Assembly (NCBI RefSeq): GCF_011751075.1
Contig: NZ_JAALLN010000006.1
Location: 207,359 to 271,358, forward strand
DNA: 64,000 nucleotides
Origin: Flavobacterium poyangense
GTDB lineage: Bacteria; Bacteroidota; Bacteroidia; Flavobacteriales; Flavobacteriaceae
Reading direction: 5' to 3'
The notes beneath the pieces were generated by a model. It saw nothing but the letters and a program-made list of their open reading frames with translations, ran no database searches and was not told the origin of the DNA. Positions within the stretch are counted from its first letter, which is position 1. Each line of letters begins with the position of its first letter. Shown here in pieces: positions 25,140 to 33,608 of the stretch. Both the position numbers and the translations under genes were made by a program.

Positions 25140-26168
25140 TTATTTTATTAAGATGCTTTTGAACTTTGTAATGTTTTTAAGTGCCATTCCTGTTCCGCGA
25201 ACAACAGCTCTTAACGGATCTTCAGCGATATAAACCGGTAAATCTGTTTTTTGAGAAATACGTTTGTCAAGACCTCTTAACATAGATCCACCACCCGCTA
25301 AATAAATACCGGTATTGTAGATATCTGCTGCTAATTCAGGAGGAGTTTGCGATAAAGTTTCCATTACAGCATCTTCAATACGTTGAATCGATTTGTCTAA
25401 TGCTTTAGCAATTTCACGGTAAGAAACGTCTACTTGTTTTGGTTTACCGGTAAGCAAATCTCTACCTTGAACAGACATATCCTCAGGAGGACTTTCAAGA
25501 TCTTCGATAGCAGCTCCGATTTGTATTTTTATTTTCTCAGCAGTACTTTCTCCAACAAAAAGGTTGTGTTGTGTACGCATATAATAAACGATATCATTTG
25601 TAAAAACGTCACCTGCAATTTTTACAGATTTGTCACATACAATTCCGCCTAATGCGATAACAGCAATTTCAGTTGTTCCACCACCGATATCAACAATCAT
25701 GTTTCCTTTTGGTTGCATGATATCGATACCAATACCAATTGCCGCAGCCATTGGTTCGTGAATCAAATATACTTCTTTACCATTTACTCTTTCACAAGAT
25801 TCTTTTACAGCACGCATTTCAACCTCTGTAATTCCTGACGGAATACAAACCACCATTCTTAAAGCCGGAGTAAACATTCTCTTTTTTAATGCCGGAATAC
25901 TTTTAATGAACATATTGATCATTTTTTCTGAGGCATCAAAATCTGCAATTACACCATCTTTCAAGGGCCTTATGGTCTTGATGTTTTCATGTGTTTTACC
26001 TTGCATCATGTTGGCTTCCTTACCAACAGCAATGATTTTGCCTGATATTCTATCACGTGCAACGATTGATGGACTATCAATAACAACTTTATCATTATGT
26101 ATGATTAAAGTGTTTGCGGTACCAAGGTCTATCGCAATATCCTCGGTCATGAAATCAAAAAATCCCAT
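25140..26168 (-). CDS. mreB: Rod shape-determining protein MreB (bacterial actin)
   Basis: This 342-residue actin-like ATPase positions the cell-wall elongation machinery. The phosphate 1 loop (IDLGTANTLI, about 13-22), phosphate 2 loop (MIVDIGGGTTEIAVIALGG, about 158-176) and adenosine motif (GIYLAGGGSMLRGLD, about 288-302) are all present. Length is standard. It is the promoter-proximal gene of the elongasome operon. A -7 box (TAACTTTG, 26210-26217 on the minus strand) lies in the short gap after purH, so it can be transcribed separately from purH. Confidence 0.97.
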   Translation of the reverse strand: MGFFDFMTEDIAIDLGTANTLIIHNDKVVIDSPSIVARDRISGKIIAVGKEANMMQGKTHENIKTIRPLKDGVIADFDASEKMINMFIKSIPALKKRMFTPALRMVVCIPSGITEVEMRAVKESCERVNGKEVYLIHEPMAAAIGIGIDIMQPKGNMIVDIGGGTTEIAVIALGGIVCDKSVKIAGDVFTNDIVYYMRTQHNLFVGESTAEKIKIQIGAAIEDLESPPEDMSVQGRDLLTGKPKQVDVSYREIAKALDKSIQRIEDAVMETLSQTPPELAADIYNTGIYLAGGGSMLRGLDKRISQKTDLPVYIAEDPLRAVVRGTGMALKNITKFKSILIK

Positions 26169-26209
26169 AAGTTTTTTAGGGGTTTAAAAAGTTATAATTA
26201 ATTATCGCA

Positions 26210-26217
26210 CAAAGTTA
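26210..26217 (-). promoter_or_regulatory. Candidate -7 box (TAACTTTG) of the mreB operon
   Basis: Perfect TAnnTTTG element in the 55-base gap between purH and mreB, 41 bases upstream of the mreB ATG. No convincing TTG at -33. Confidence 0.4.
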
Positions 26218-26223
26218 AACAAA

Positions 26224-27750
26224 TTAATGTTTAAAATGACGTGTTCCTGTAAATACCATTGCAAGATTGTTTTCGTTGCAATAATTTATGCTTAATTCGT
26301 CTTTTATTGATCCTCCTGGCTGAATTACAGCAGTTATTCCTGCTTTTTTGGCTAATTCTACACAATCCGGAAATGGGAAAAATGCATCGCTCGCCATTGA
26401 AGCTCCTGTTAGATCAAATCCGAAAGCTTTAGCCTTATCAACAGCCTGCATTAAAGCATCAACTCTTGAAGTCTGACCTGTTCCGGACGAAATTAATGTT
26501 CCGTTTTTAGCAAAAACAATCGTGTTTGATTTCGTGTTTTTGCAAATTTTTGAAGCAAATATCAAATCTTCTACTTCCTGAGCGGTTGGCTCTGTAGTAG
26601 TAACGGTTTTTAAATGCTCTTTAGTATCTGTAATATTGTTTCTGTCCTGAATTAACAAACCATTAAGACATGTTCTTACTTGTCTTGAAGGTAATTCAAC
26701 TTCATTTTGAACCAATATAATTCTGTTTTTCTTTTCTTGTAAAACTACAACAGCTTCAGCATCATATTCAGGAGCAATCACCACTTCACAGAATAATTTG
26801 TTGATTTCTTCGGCTGTAGCCAAATCAATTTTGGTGTTTGCAATCAGTACGCCTCCAAATGCAGAAGTCGGATCACAAGCCAAAGCTGCTAAATAAGCTT
26901 CGCTAATTGTTTTTCTTGAAGCTAAACCGCAAGCATTATTATGTTTTAAGATGGCGAATGTTGGTCCGTCAGTTTTAAACTCATTGATTAAGTTTACGGC
27001 AGCATCTACGTCAAGTAAGTTGTTGTAAGATAACTCTTTTCCGTGAACTTTTTTAAACATTGCATCGAAATCTCCAAAAAAGAATCCTTTTTGGTGTGGA
27101 TTTTCTCCATATCTTAAAACTTGTCCGTCTGCAATACTTTCTTTATAGATTGTTTCGTCTGTGTTGAAATAATTAAAGATAGCACCATCGTAGTGAGAAG
27201 AAACATGGAAAGCTTTAGTAGCAAGCAATCTTCTGTTCTCAAGAGTTGTTGCTCCGTTTTGTTCTGTGATCAATTCCAAAAGCAAACTATATTCATTTAC
27301 CGAAGCTACAATAACAGTGTCTTTGAAGTTTTTGGCACCGGCACGGATTAATGAAATTCCGCCAATATCAATTTTTTCAATAATATCCTGTTCACTTGCG
27401 CCTGAAGCAACTGTTTTTTCAAAAGGGTATAAATCAACAATAACTAAATCAATCTGAGGAATATCAAATTCTTTCATTTGTTGAACATCACTTTCGTTAT
27501 CCTGACGATTCAGGATTCCGCCAAAAATTTTCGGATGTAATGTTTTTACTCTGCCACCAAGAATTTCAGGGAAAGAAGTAATATCTTCAACAGGAACCAC
27601 AGGAATACCTAAATTTTTAATAAAATCTTCAGTTCCTCCGGTTGAATAAAGAGTTACATTTTGCTCGTGTAATTTTCTAACGATTGGTTCCAGTCCGTCT
27701 TTAGAAAAAACAGAAATTAATGCTGATTGTATTGTTTTAGTTGTGCTCAT
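26224..27750 (-). CDS. purH: Bifunctional AICAR formyltransferase/IMP cyclohydrolase
   Basis: This 508-residue enzyme performs the last two steps of IMP synthesis. The N-terminal cyclohydrolase domain (MGS-like fold) shows ALISVFSKDGL, TLYSTGGTEDFI and GGRVKTLHPKIFGGIL. The transformylase domain shows RYGENPHQKGFFFG, AILKHNNACGLA and the C-terminal ASDAFFPFPDCVELAKKAGITAVIQPGGSIKD. I chose the ATG at 27748-27750 (MSTTKTIQSALIS). A more upstream in-frame ATG at 27775-27777 lies inside a perfect promoter -7 box, so it cannot be in the main transcript. Confidence 0.97.
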   Translation of the reverse strand: MSTTKTIQSALISVFSKDGLEPIVRKLHEQNVTLYSTGGTEDFIKNLGIPVVPVEDITSFPEILGGRVKTLHPKIFGGILNRQDNESDVQQMKEFDIPQIDLVIVDLYPFEKTVASGASEQDIIEKIDIGGISLIRAGAKNFKDTVIVASVNEYSLLLELITEQNGATTLENRRLLATKAFHVSSHYDGAIFNYFNTDETIYKESIADGQVLRYGENPHQKGFFFGDFDAMFKKVHGKELSYNNLLDVDAAVNLINEFKTDGPTFAILKHNNACGLASRKTISEAYLAALACDPTSAFGGVLIANTKIDLATAEEINKLFCEVVIAPEYDAEAVVVLQEKKNRIILVQNEVELPSRQVRTCLNGLLIQDRNNITDTKEHLKTVTTTEPTAQEVEDLIFASKICKNTKSNTIVFAKNGTLISSGTGQTSRVDALMQAVDKAKAFGFDLTGASMASDAFFPFPDCVELAKKAGITAVIQPGGSIKDELSINYCNENNLAMVFTGTRHFKH

Positions 27751-27774
27751 TGTGTAGTTATGATTTTCAGACTG

Positions 27775-27782
27775 CAAAAGTA
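27775..27782 (-). promoter_or_regulatory. Candidate -7 box (TACTTTTG) of purH
   Basis: Perfect TAnnTTTG element 25 bases upstream of the chosen purH ATG. It overlaps the alternative upstream ATG and so decides the start. Confidence 0.55.
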
Positions 27783-27915
27783 GTTTTTTTATATATTATT
27801 TTAAAGAAAATTAATGTAACATTATGCTAAATAAATCTACTGATGAGTAAGTTAACTTTTATTAGGTTTTTGATTTTAATTTTTTGAATTTTACTTTAAA
27901 GAAAAATACACATAT

Positions 27916-29163
27916 ATGCTGGTTTATCTACGGTTGTTAAAAGAAAGTTTGGGCTTTGCCACAAATGCTTTGCGGAATAATAAATTGCGTACGTTGTTGT
28001 CATTGCTTGGGGTTACCATTGGTATCTTTTCTATTATTGCCGTACTTGCCGCTGTTGATTCGCTGGACAGGAAAATTTCTAAGGATTTGAGTAGTTTAGA
28101 TAAAAACACCATTTACCTGATGAAATATTGCTTCGGACCCTCTGAAATTCCACAATGGAAAAGAGAGCAATTTCCAAACGTGAAGTACGATGAGTATATT
28201 GCTTTGAAAAATTCTCTTACCAATACCGATCAGGTGGGCTACCAACTTTTTGTAAATCATGAAAGTCTGAAGTACGATTCTAAAACCGTTGCCGATGTAA
28301 ATATTATCCCGTCCTCATTTGAAATGGTAAATGTTGACGGATTAAGTTTTGATAGAGGAAGATTTTATAACGAATCGGAATCGAATTCAGGTACTCCGGT
28401 TATTGTTTTGGGATATGAGATTGCGGATGGTCTTTTTGGAACCAGTGATCCGATCGGAAAAAGTATTCGCCTGTACGGACAGCGTTTTACCGTTATTGGA
28501 GTTATACAGAAGCAGGGAGCCGGTTTTTTTGGAGACAGTAATGATACCTCTGTTTATTTACCGGCAAATTTTTTACGTCGCAGGTACGGCGACAGCGACT
28601 CCATGACGCCGGTAATTGTTTTAAAACCTGTAAAAGGAGTAGACATGGACGCTTACAAAGCCGAAGTAGCTCAGAAAATAAGAGCGATCCGCGGAATGAA
28701 AGCAGGAGAAATAGACAATTTTTTTGTTAACGTACTTTCCGGTTTTACCGATCTTATCGATGGTATTTTGGGGACTTTACGAGTAGGAGGAATTTGTATA
28801 AGTTTCTTTTCTTTTTTAGTTGGGGGATTTGGCGTGGCAAATATTATGTTTGTTTCTGTAAAAGAGCGAACTAATTTAATCGGGATTCAAAAATCGCTGG
28901 GGGCAAAGAACAGGTTTATTTTGTTTCAGTTTTTGTTTGAAGCTATTATTCTTTGTCTGATAGGTGGAATTATCGGAATTGCGATTGTCTGGCTTTTATC
29001 TCTTCTGTTAACTAGCTTGCTGAATTTTGAATTTGTCTTAAGTTTTGCCAATATTATAATTGGATCCGGGTTGTCGATCATCGTCGGGTTAATTGCGGGA
29101 ATCCTACCTGCGATTTCAGCATCAAAACTAGATCCTGTAGAGGCTATCAGAACGGGGATGTAA
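27916..29163 (+). CDS. ABC transporter permease, MacB/FtsX type
   Basis: This 415-residue integral membrane protein has the type VII ABC layout. One helix at about 22-45 is preceded by ALRNNKLRTLLSLLGVTIGI. A periplasmic MacB-like core domain follows (about 50-280, with PVIVLGYEIADGLFG and GKSIRLYGQRFTVIGVIQ). Three C-terminal helices end with LPAISASKLDPVEAIRTGM, the usual FtsX terminus. No ATPase subunit is next to it, so its partner must be encoded elsewhere. MacB-like systems transmit force to periplasmic partners for export or signalling rather than moving substrate through the membrane; the cargo is unknown. Confidence 0.92.
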   Translation: MLVYLRLLKESLGFATNALRNNKLRTLLSLLGVTIGIFSIIAVLAAVDSLDRKISKDLSSLDKNTIYLMKYCFGPSEIPQWKREQFPNVKYDEYIALKNSLTNTDQVGYQLFVNHESLKYDSKTVADVNIIPSSFEMVNVDGLSFDRGRFYNESESNSGTPVIVLGYEIADGLFGTSDPIGKSIRLYGQRFTVIGVIQKQGAGFFGDSNDTSVYLPANFLRRRYGDSDSMTPVIVLKPVKGVDMDAYKAEVAQKIRAIRGMKAGEIDNFFVNVLSGFTDLIDGILGTLRVGGICISFFSFLVGGFGVANIMFVSVKERTNLIGIQKSLGAKNRFILFQFLFEAIILCLIGGIIGIAIVWLLSLLLTSLLNFEFVLSFANIIIGSGLSIIVGLIAGILPAISASKLDPVEAIRTGM

Positions 29164-29490
29164 TTAAAGTCAGTTGTGAGATGTGAGTTGTGAGTTGTAA
29201 CATGTAACATGTAACATGTAAAATGTAAGTCTGAAAAGTGTTACGGTTTGTTTAATTTATTTATTTATTTCTACTTGTGATATCGTGTTTATTCATAAAC
29301 ATTGTCTATTATGAACAAAATTGATCAAGCTCACTACTCACGTCTCACATCTCACATCTCACAACCCATATCTCACATCTAGCAACTTGAATTAGCTTAG
29401 AAACTAAAATTTCATCTTTTGCGGCTTCAAAATTTATTTTGGTGTGCTATTTTATTGTAATTTTAATAGCTTAATTAAAAATAGGATAAA
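29164..29490. repeat. Gap with TGTGAG/CTCACA inverted repeats and a tandem 7-mer
   Basis: No gene is seen. 29172-29196 has GTGAGATGTGAGTTGTGAG and 29339-29382 has the complementary CTCACATCTCACATCTCACA, so the region can fold on itself. Between them are near-identical 7-mers AACATGT repeated at about 29199-29226. The last 60 bases must hold the dehydrogenase promoter, but no convincing -33/-7 pair is seen. Confidence 0.7.
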
Positions 29491-30537
29491 ATGATACCAG
29501 TAAAAGCTTATGCAGCGTACGATGCTGTAAATCCGTTAAAACCCTATACGTTTGAAAGAAAAGAAGTTGGTGCTCATCAGGTTCAGATTGAAATTTTGTA
29601 TAGTGGTGTTTGCCATTCTGATATTCACACCGTAAAAGGAGATTGGGGGCCTATAAATTATCCATTGGTTCCGGGGCACGAAATAGTCGGCAGAATTGTT
29701 GCTGTTGGAAGTGGAGTTTCTAAATTTAAAATAGGAGAACTAGCCGGAATCGGTTGTTTTGTAGATTCCTGCAGAACCTGTCCGAGTTGTCAGTCAGGTG
29801 AGGAGCAGTTTTGCGATGAAGGAATGACAGGAACCTATAACAGCGTAGAAAGAGGTACAGACATCCCGACAAGAGGCGGTTACTCGAGCAGTATTATTGT
29901 TGATGAAAATTATACACTTCATGTTTCAGAAAAATTAGATTTAAAAGGAGTAGCGCCTTTATTATGTGCCGGAATTACGACTTATTCTCCGTTGCGTTAT
30001 TTGAAAGTAGGTAAAGGGCATAAAGTAGGAGTTCTTGGTCTGGGTGGTTTAGGGCATATGGCAGTAAAATTTGCCGTTTCTTTTGGTGCAGAAGTTACCA
30101 TGTTAAGCCATTCTCCTTCTAAAGAAGCTGATGCCAAAAAATTGGGAGCACATCATTTCGCTCTAACTTCAAATCCTGAAACAATGGATTCATTAGCAAA
30201 CAGTTTCGATTTTATTCTGAACACCGTTTCGGCCAAACACGATCATAATGCTTATCTGAATCTGTTAAAAACAAACGGAACCATGATTGTTGTGGGAGCT
30301 CCACCGGCACCTGCAGAAATCCCTGTTTTTACTTTAATCATGAAAAGAAGAAGTATCATCGGAAGTTTAATCGGAGGGATAAGAGAAACTCAGGAAATGC
30401 TCGACTATTGCGCCGAACACAACATTACTTCGGATGTGGAAATAATAGACATGGACTATATAAATGAAGCTTACGATCGTATGAATAAAAGTGATGTCAA
30501 ATATCGTTTTGTGATTGATATGGCTTCTTTGAAGTAG
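29491..30537 (+). CDS. NAD(P)-dependent zinc alcohol dehydrogenase (YahK/CAD type)
   Basis: This 348-residue medium-chain dehydrogenase probably reduces aldehydes with NADPH in the cytosol. The catalytic zinc ligands are in GVCHSDIH (Cys about 40) and PGHEIVG (His-Glu about 62-63). The structural zinc site is DSCRTCPSCQSGEEQFC with four Cys, near residues 93-107. The Rossmann motif is GVLGLGGLGHMAVKFA (about 178-193). The catalytic-site Cys in LLCAGITTYSPL is also present. The natural aldehyde is not predictable. It stands alone, flanked by repeats. Confidence 0.92.
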   Translation: MIPVKAYAAYDAVNPLKPYTFERKEVGAHQVQIEILYSGVCHSDIHTVKGDWGPINYPLVPGHEIVGRIVAVGSGVSKFKIGELAGIGCFVDSCRTCPSCQSGEEQFCDEGMTGTYNSVERGTDIPTRGGYSSSIIVDENYTLHVSEKLDLKGVAPLLCAGITTYSPLRYLKVGKGHKVGVLGLGGLGHMAVKFAVSFGAEVTMLSHSPSKEADAKKLGAHHFALTSNPETMDSLANSFDFILNTVSAKHDHNAYLNLLKTNGTMIVVGAPPAPAEIPVFTLIMKRRSIIGSLIGGIRETQEMLDYCAEHNITSDVEIIDMDYINEAYDRMNKSDVKYRFVIDMASLK

Positions 30538-30622
30538 GTTTTTAGAGGTTCAGAGGTGCAAAGGTTCAGAGGTACAAAGGTACAAAGGTACAAAGGTTTC
30601 TGATCTTTGCGCTCTTTGCGTA

Positions 30623-30675
30623 AACCTTTGCGAACTTTGCGGTTAAAAAACTTAACCGCAAAGTTCGCAAAGGTT
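30623..30675. repeat. Perfect 24-bp inverted repeat, CCTTTGCG family
   Basis: Arms 30623-30646 and 30652-30675 are exact complements with a 5-base loop. The sequence contains TTTGCGAACTTTGCGGTTAA. It could act as a bidirectional terminator as well as a mobile or repeated element. Confidence 0.9.
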
Positions 30676-30733
30676 TTTTTGTTTTTAGCGCAAAGTTCGC
30701 AAGGTTTTGTGTAAAAATTGATTTTTTCAATAG

Positions 30734-30753
30734 CCTCCAGCTTTAGCTGGAGG
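30734..30753. repeat. Short hairpin CCTCCAGC-TTTA-GCTGGAGG
   Basis: Perfect 8-bp stem with TTTA loop, followed by AAAAAGGCTTTAGCCG, a second small GGCTTTAGCC hairpin. Both look like common flavobacterial intergenic repeats. Confidence 0.75.
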
Positions 30754-30853
30754 TATAGATAAATGGAGAGAAAAAGGCTTTAGCCGAATAATTTAGGCGC
30801 TGTATTTTTCCAGCTAATCATCAATTGAAAAAAGAAAATCCTGCTTATTAGCT

Positions 30854-31459
30854 CTAGTTCGAATGATTCAGTTTTGGTTTTATAAATGGGAATGTGATTC
30901 TATTTTGATCCCATTTGATGTCTTCGGGATCATAGTGATTATTGTTCTTCTTATATTTTAGGACGGTATCTTCTTCTTGTGTTGTTCTTCTAATGGCAAT
31001 AAAGTCGCGATTCCTTTTAAAAAAGTTTAATGATTTGTATAAATCGAAAAACATTTTAGAATTTAAAGTGTCAGATTGTGATGCAATAAAAGTTCCGTTT
31101 CGAAAATCATTGCTATAATTTAGTTTTATGAAGTCATAGATGTTTTTGTTTGAGACAGTTATTAGGTCTCTTGGATGTAAATCGCTGAAATGTGGAATTG
31201 TATCTGCGTTTGGTGTCCCGCATATAAATCCTATTTCATTATTTTGAAAATAATATGCAGTAGAATCAGAGTTGATGATAAATGTGTCTGATCCATAAAC
31301 GAGCCATCCGGGAATTGGTGGAGGGGACAATACGGTGTCACCATTAATAATATGTGTTTTTTGAGAGATTATATAAGGCGTGTTTCCATTTTTATTTCCT
31401 GCTTTATTGCAGTTTGATAATAGAAAGCAGATTAAAAAAACAACAAAAAATTTATTCAT
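30854..31459 (-). CDS. Lipoprotein of unknown function
   Basis: I do not recognise a family. The 201-residue product has a lipoprotein signal (hydrophobic FFVVFLICFLLS, then the box LSNC with Cys17). The mature part contains a Pro-rich segment (SPPPIPGWLVYG), one Cys in EIGFICGTP, and a polar C-terminus with RRTTQEEDTVLKYKKN. It probably sits on the periplasmic or surface side of a membrane. It is upstream of accD on the same strand, but a terminator stands between only after accD, so it appears to be a single gene. Confidence 0.6.
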   Translation of the reverse strand: MNKFFVVFLICFLLSNCNKAGNKNGNTPYIISQKTHIINGDTVLSPPPIPGWLVYGSDTFIINSDSTAYYFQNNEIGFICGTPNADTIPHFSDLHPRDLITVSNKNIYDFIKLNYSNDFRNGTFIASQSDTLNSKMFFDLYKSLNFFKRNRDFIAIRRTTQEEDTVLKYKKNNNHYDPEDIKWDQNRITFPFIKPKLNHSN

Positions 31460-31488
31460 TATGAGGTAGATTTAAAATAAAGATATAA

Positions 31489-31520
31489 AAAAATCCCAAG
31501 AAGCAAATCTTGGGATTTTG
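31489..31520 (-). terminator. Rho-independent terminator after accD
   Basis: Stem AAATCCCAAGA/TCTTGGGATTT with a 6-base loop and T-rich ends on both sides. It lies 19 bases after the accD stop on the minus strand. Confidence 0.9.
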
Positions 31521-31538
31521 GTTTTAGAAGTTTTAAAA

Positions 31539-32393
31539 CTATCTAATTTCGTTATTTTGAATCAAATCGATATACAAATTGATTTTGTCTTTTAAATCTT
31601 TTCTAGGCGAGATAAAGTCAAGGAAACCGTGCTCTAAAAGAAATTCAGCAGTTTGAAAACCTTCCGGTAAATCTTTTCCTGTAGTATCACGTACCACACG
31701 AGGACCTGCGAAACCAATCAAAGCACCCGGCTCAGAAATATTGATATCTCCTAACATGGCGTAAGAAGCGGTAGTTCCTCCAGTGGTTGGATCTGTACAT
31801 AAAGAGATGTAAGGTAATCCGGCTTCTGCAAGCTGCGCTAATTTTACAGATGTTTTTGCTAATTGCATTAACGAATAAGCTGCTTCCATCATACGAGCTC
31901 CTCCTGATTTTGAAATCATCACGAAAGGCATTTTGTTTTTGATCGCGTGATCAATTCCTCTTGCGATTTTTTCACCTACAACAGCTCCCATAGATCCACC
32001 AATAAAGGCGAAATCCATACAGCAGATTACAAGGTCTTTTCCTTTAGATTTTCCCACTCCGGTACGCACAGCGTCTTTAAGGTGAGTTTTTTCCATTACA
32101 TCTTTTAATCTTTCTGCATATTTTTTTGTGTCCACAAAATGCAAAGGATCTTTAGAGGTCATGTTTTTGTCTAATTCAACAAATTCATTGTTGTCGAATA
32201 AAATCTCAAAATAGGTTGCGCTTCCAATTCTAACGTGGAAATCATCTTCTGGGCTAACAAATAAGTTTCTTGCTAATTCGTCAGCATCAATAATTTTTCC
32301 GGTAGGAGATTTGTACCACAATCCTTTCGGAACGTCCATCTTATCTTCTGTAGCAGTCGTAATCCCTTTTTCCTGTCTTTTAAACCAAGCCAT
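31539..32393 (-). CDS. accD: Acetyl-CoA carboxylase carboxyltransferase subunit beta, zinc-ribbon cysteines lost
   Basis: This 284-residue protein has the AccD carboxyltransferase fold with [58 protein letters not shown] and [13 protein letters not shown]. It should work with AccA to make malonyl-CoA for fatty-acid synthesis. The N-terminus aligns with the usual zinc ribbon, but all four ribbon Cys are missing: the usual C-P-x-C reads KSPTGK and the second pair reads VSPEDD. Related flavobacterial AccD proteins, as I recall them, share this loss. It lies 85 bases after fbaA, with a TTTTAGATTT hairpin between. Confidence 0.95.
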   Translation of the reverse strand: MAWFKRQEKGITTATEDKMDVPKGLWYKSPTGKIIDADELARNLFVSPEDDFHVRIGSATYFEILFDNNEFVELDKNMTSKDPLHFVDTKKYAERLKDVMEKTHLKDAVRTGVGKSKGKDLVICCMDFAFIGGSMGAVVGEKIARGIDHAIKNKMPFVMISKSGGARMMEAAYSLMQLAKTSVKLAQLAEAGLPYISLCTDPTTGGTTASYAMLGDINISEPGALIGFAGPRVVRDTTGKDLPEGFQTAEFLLEHGFLDFISPRKDLKDKINLYIDLIQNNEIR

Positions 32394-32423
32394 TTTTTTT
32401 CTGATTTTAGATCTTAGACTTTA

Positions 32424-32465
32424 GACTTTAGATTTTAGATTCCGAGAAATCTGAAATCTAAAGTC
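32424..32465. repeat. Hairpin of the TTTTAGATTT family between fbaA and accD
   Basis: GACTTTAGATTTTAGATT (32424-32441) is complementary, apart from one base, to 32448-32465. The same family fills the etfB-etfA gap at 43061-43206. Confidence 0.75.
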
Positions 32466-32478
32466 AGCCATCTAAAAT

Positions 32479-33546
32479 TTATAGTGTATTTACGTTATTC
32501 AAGTCTGCAAAAGCTTGTTCAAGTCTTGTATTGAATGTCACTTCGCTTTCACGTACCCATTTTCTTGGGTCGTAGTGTTTTTTGTTTGGAACATCAGCAC
32601 CGTCAGGGTTACCGATTTGTGTTTTTAAATAGTCAATGTTTTTAACCATATAATCACGGATTCCTTCTGTATAAGCAAATTGTAAGTCCGTGTCAATGTT
32701 CATTTTGATCACTCCGTATCCAATTGCTTCTCTAATCTCTTCAAGTGTAGAACCTGAACCTCCGTGGAAAACGAAATCTACCGGGTTATGACCAGTGTTG
32801 AATTTGTTTTGAACGAAATCCTGAGAGTTTTTTAAGATTTTTGGAGTCAATTTTACGTTTCCTGGTTTGTATACACCGTGAACGTTACCAAAAGCAGCCG
32901 CAATTGTAAATTTAGGACTTACTTTAGATAATTCTTCGTAAGCATAAGCTACTTCTTCCGGTTGTGTATATAATTTTGAGCTGTCTACATCAGAGTTGTC
33001 AACACCATCTTCTTCACCACCTGTAATACCAAGCTCGATTTCTAATGTCATACCCATTTTACTCATTCTGGCAAGGTATTCTTTGCAGATTTCAATGTTT
33101 TCTTCGATTGGCTCTTCAGACAAATCGATCATATGAGAACTGTATAATGGTTTTCCTGTTGCTGCAAAATGTTCTTCAGAAGCATCTAGTAAACCGTCAA
33201 TCCAAGGCAATAATTTTTTAGCACAGTGGTCAGTGTGCAGAATTACAGTAGCACCGTAAGCTTCTGCTAAAGTGTGAATATGTTTTGCACCTGCAATTGC
33301 ACCTGCAATAGCTGATTTTTCGTTAGCATTAGATAATCCTTTACCGGCATTAAATTGTGCTCCACCGTTTGAAAATTGAATAATAACTGGCGCATTTAGT
33401 TTTGCTGCAGTTTCAAGAACTCCATTAATAGTACTTGACCCCGTAACGTTTACCGCCGGAAGTGCAAATCCTTTTTCTTTTGCATAGTTAAAAATCTCCT
33501 GTACCTGATCTCCTGTAGCTACTCCTGGTTTAATGTTGTGTGCCAT
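32479..33546 (-). CDS. fbaA: Class II fructose-bisphosphate aldolase
   Basis: This 355-residue zinc aldolase cleaves fructose 1,6-bisphosphate in glycolysis and joins trioses in gluconeogenesis. Signatures: ALPAVNVTGSSTINGVLE, the zinc ligand region VILHTDHCAKKLLPWIDG, the second region EIELGITGGEEDGVDNS, and the C-terminal FVFHGGSGSTLEEIREAI plus KMNIDTDLQFAYTEGIR. The ATG at 33544-33546 (MAHNIKPGVATGDQ) is chosen. A longer in-frame start at 33609 would begin in tamL's stop region and run through a perfect -7 box (TATTTTTG, 33587-33594). Confidence 0.96.
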   Translation of the reverse strand: MAHNIKPGVATGDQVQEIFNYAKEKGFALPAVNVTGSSTINGVLETAAKLNAPVIIQFSNGGAQFNAGKGLSNANEKSAIAGAIAGAKHIHTLAEAYGATVILHTDHCAKKLLPWIDGLLDASEEHFAATGKPLYSSHMIDLSEEPIEENIEICKEYLARMSKMGMTLEIELGITGGEEDGVDNSDVDSSKLYTQPEEVAYAYEELSKVSPKFTIAAAFGNVHGVYKPGNVKLTPKILKNSQDFVQNKFNTGHNPVDFVFHGGSGSTLEEIREAIGYGVIKMNIDTDLQFAYTEGIRDYMVKNIDYLKTQIGNPDGADVPNKKHYDPRKWVRESEVTFNTRLEQAFADLNNVNTL

Positions 33547-33586
33547 TGTTAATTTTTTTTTATAGTTGTTTTTAGTTTTTAGGTTG

Positions 33587-33594
33587 CAAAAATA
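33587..33594 (-). promoter_or_regulatory. Candidate -7 box (TATTTTTG) of fbaA
   Basis: Perfect TAnnTTTG element 41 bases upstream of the chosen fbaA ATG. It supports the shorter start. Confidence 0.5.
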
Positions 33595-33608
33595 AGAATT
33601 AATTAGCA

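Larger units (their letters stand above)
30541..30853. other. Repeat-filled gap after the alcohol dehydrogenase gene
   Basis: No gene is seen. It holds tandem 10-base units (GGTACAAA/GGTTCAGA type, about 30546-30599), a perfect CCTTTGCG hairpin (30623-30675), a further half-copy to about 30715, and an 8-bp CCTCCAGC hairpin (30734-30753). Confidence 0.8.

Noticed and set aside
30541..30599. Short direct repeats as a CRISPR array
   Set aside because: Units are about 10 bases in tandem without spacers of constant length, and no cas genes are present.
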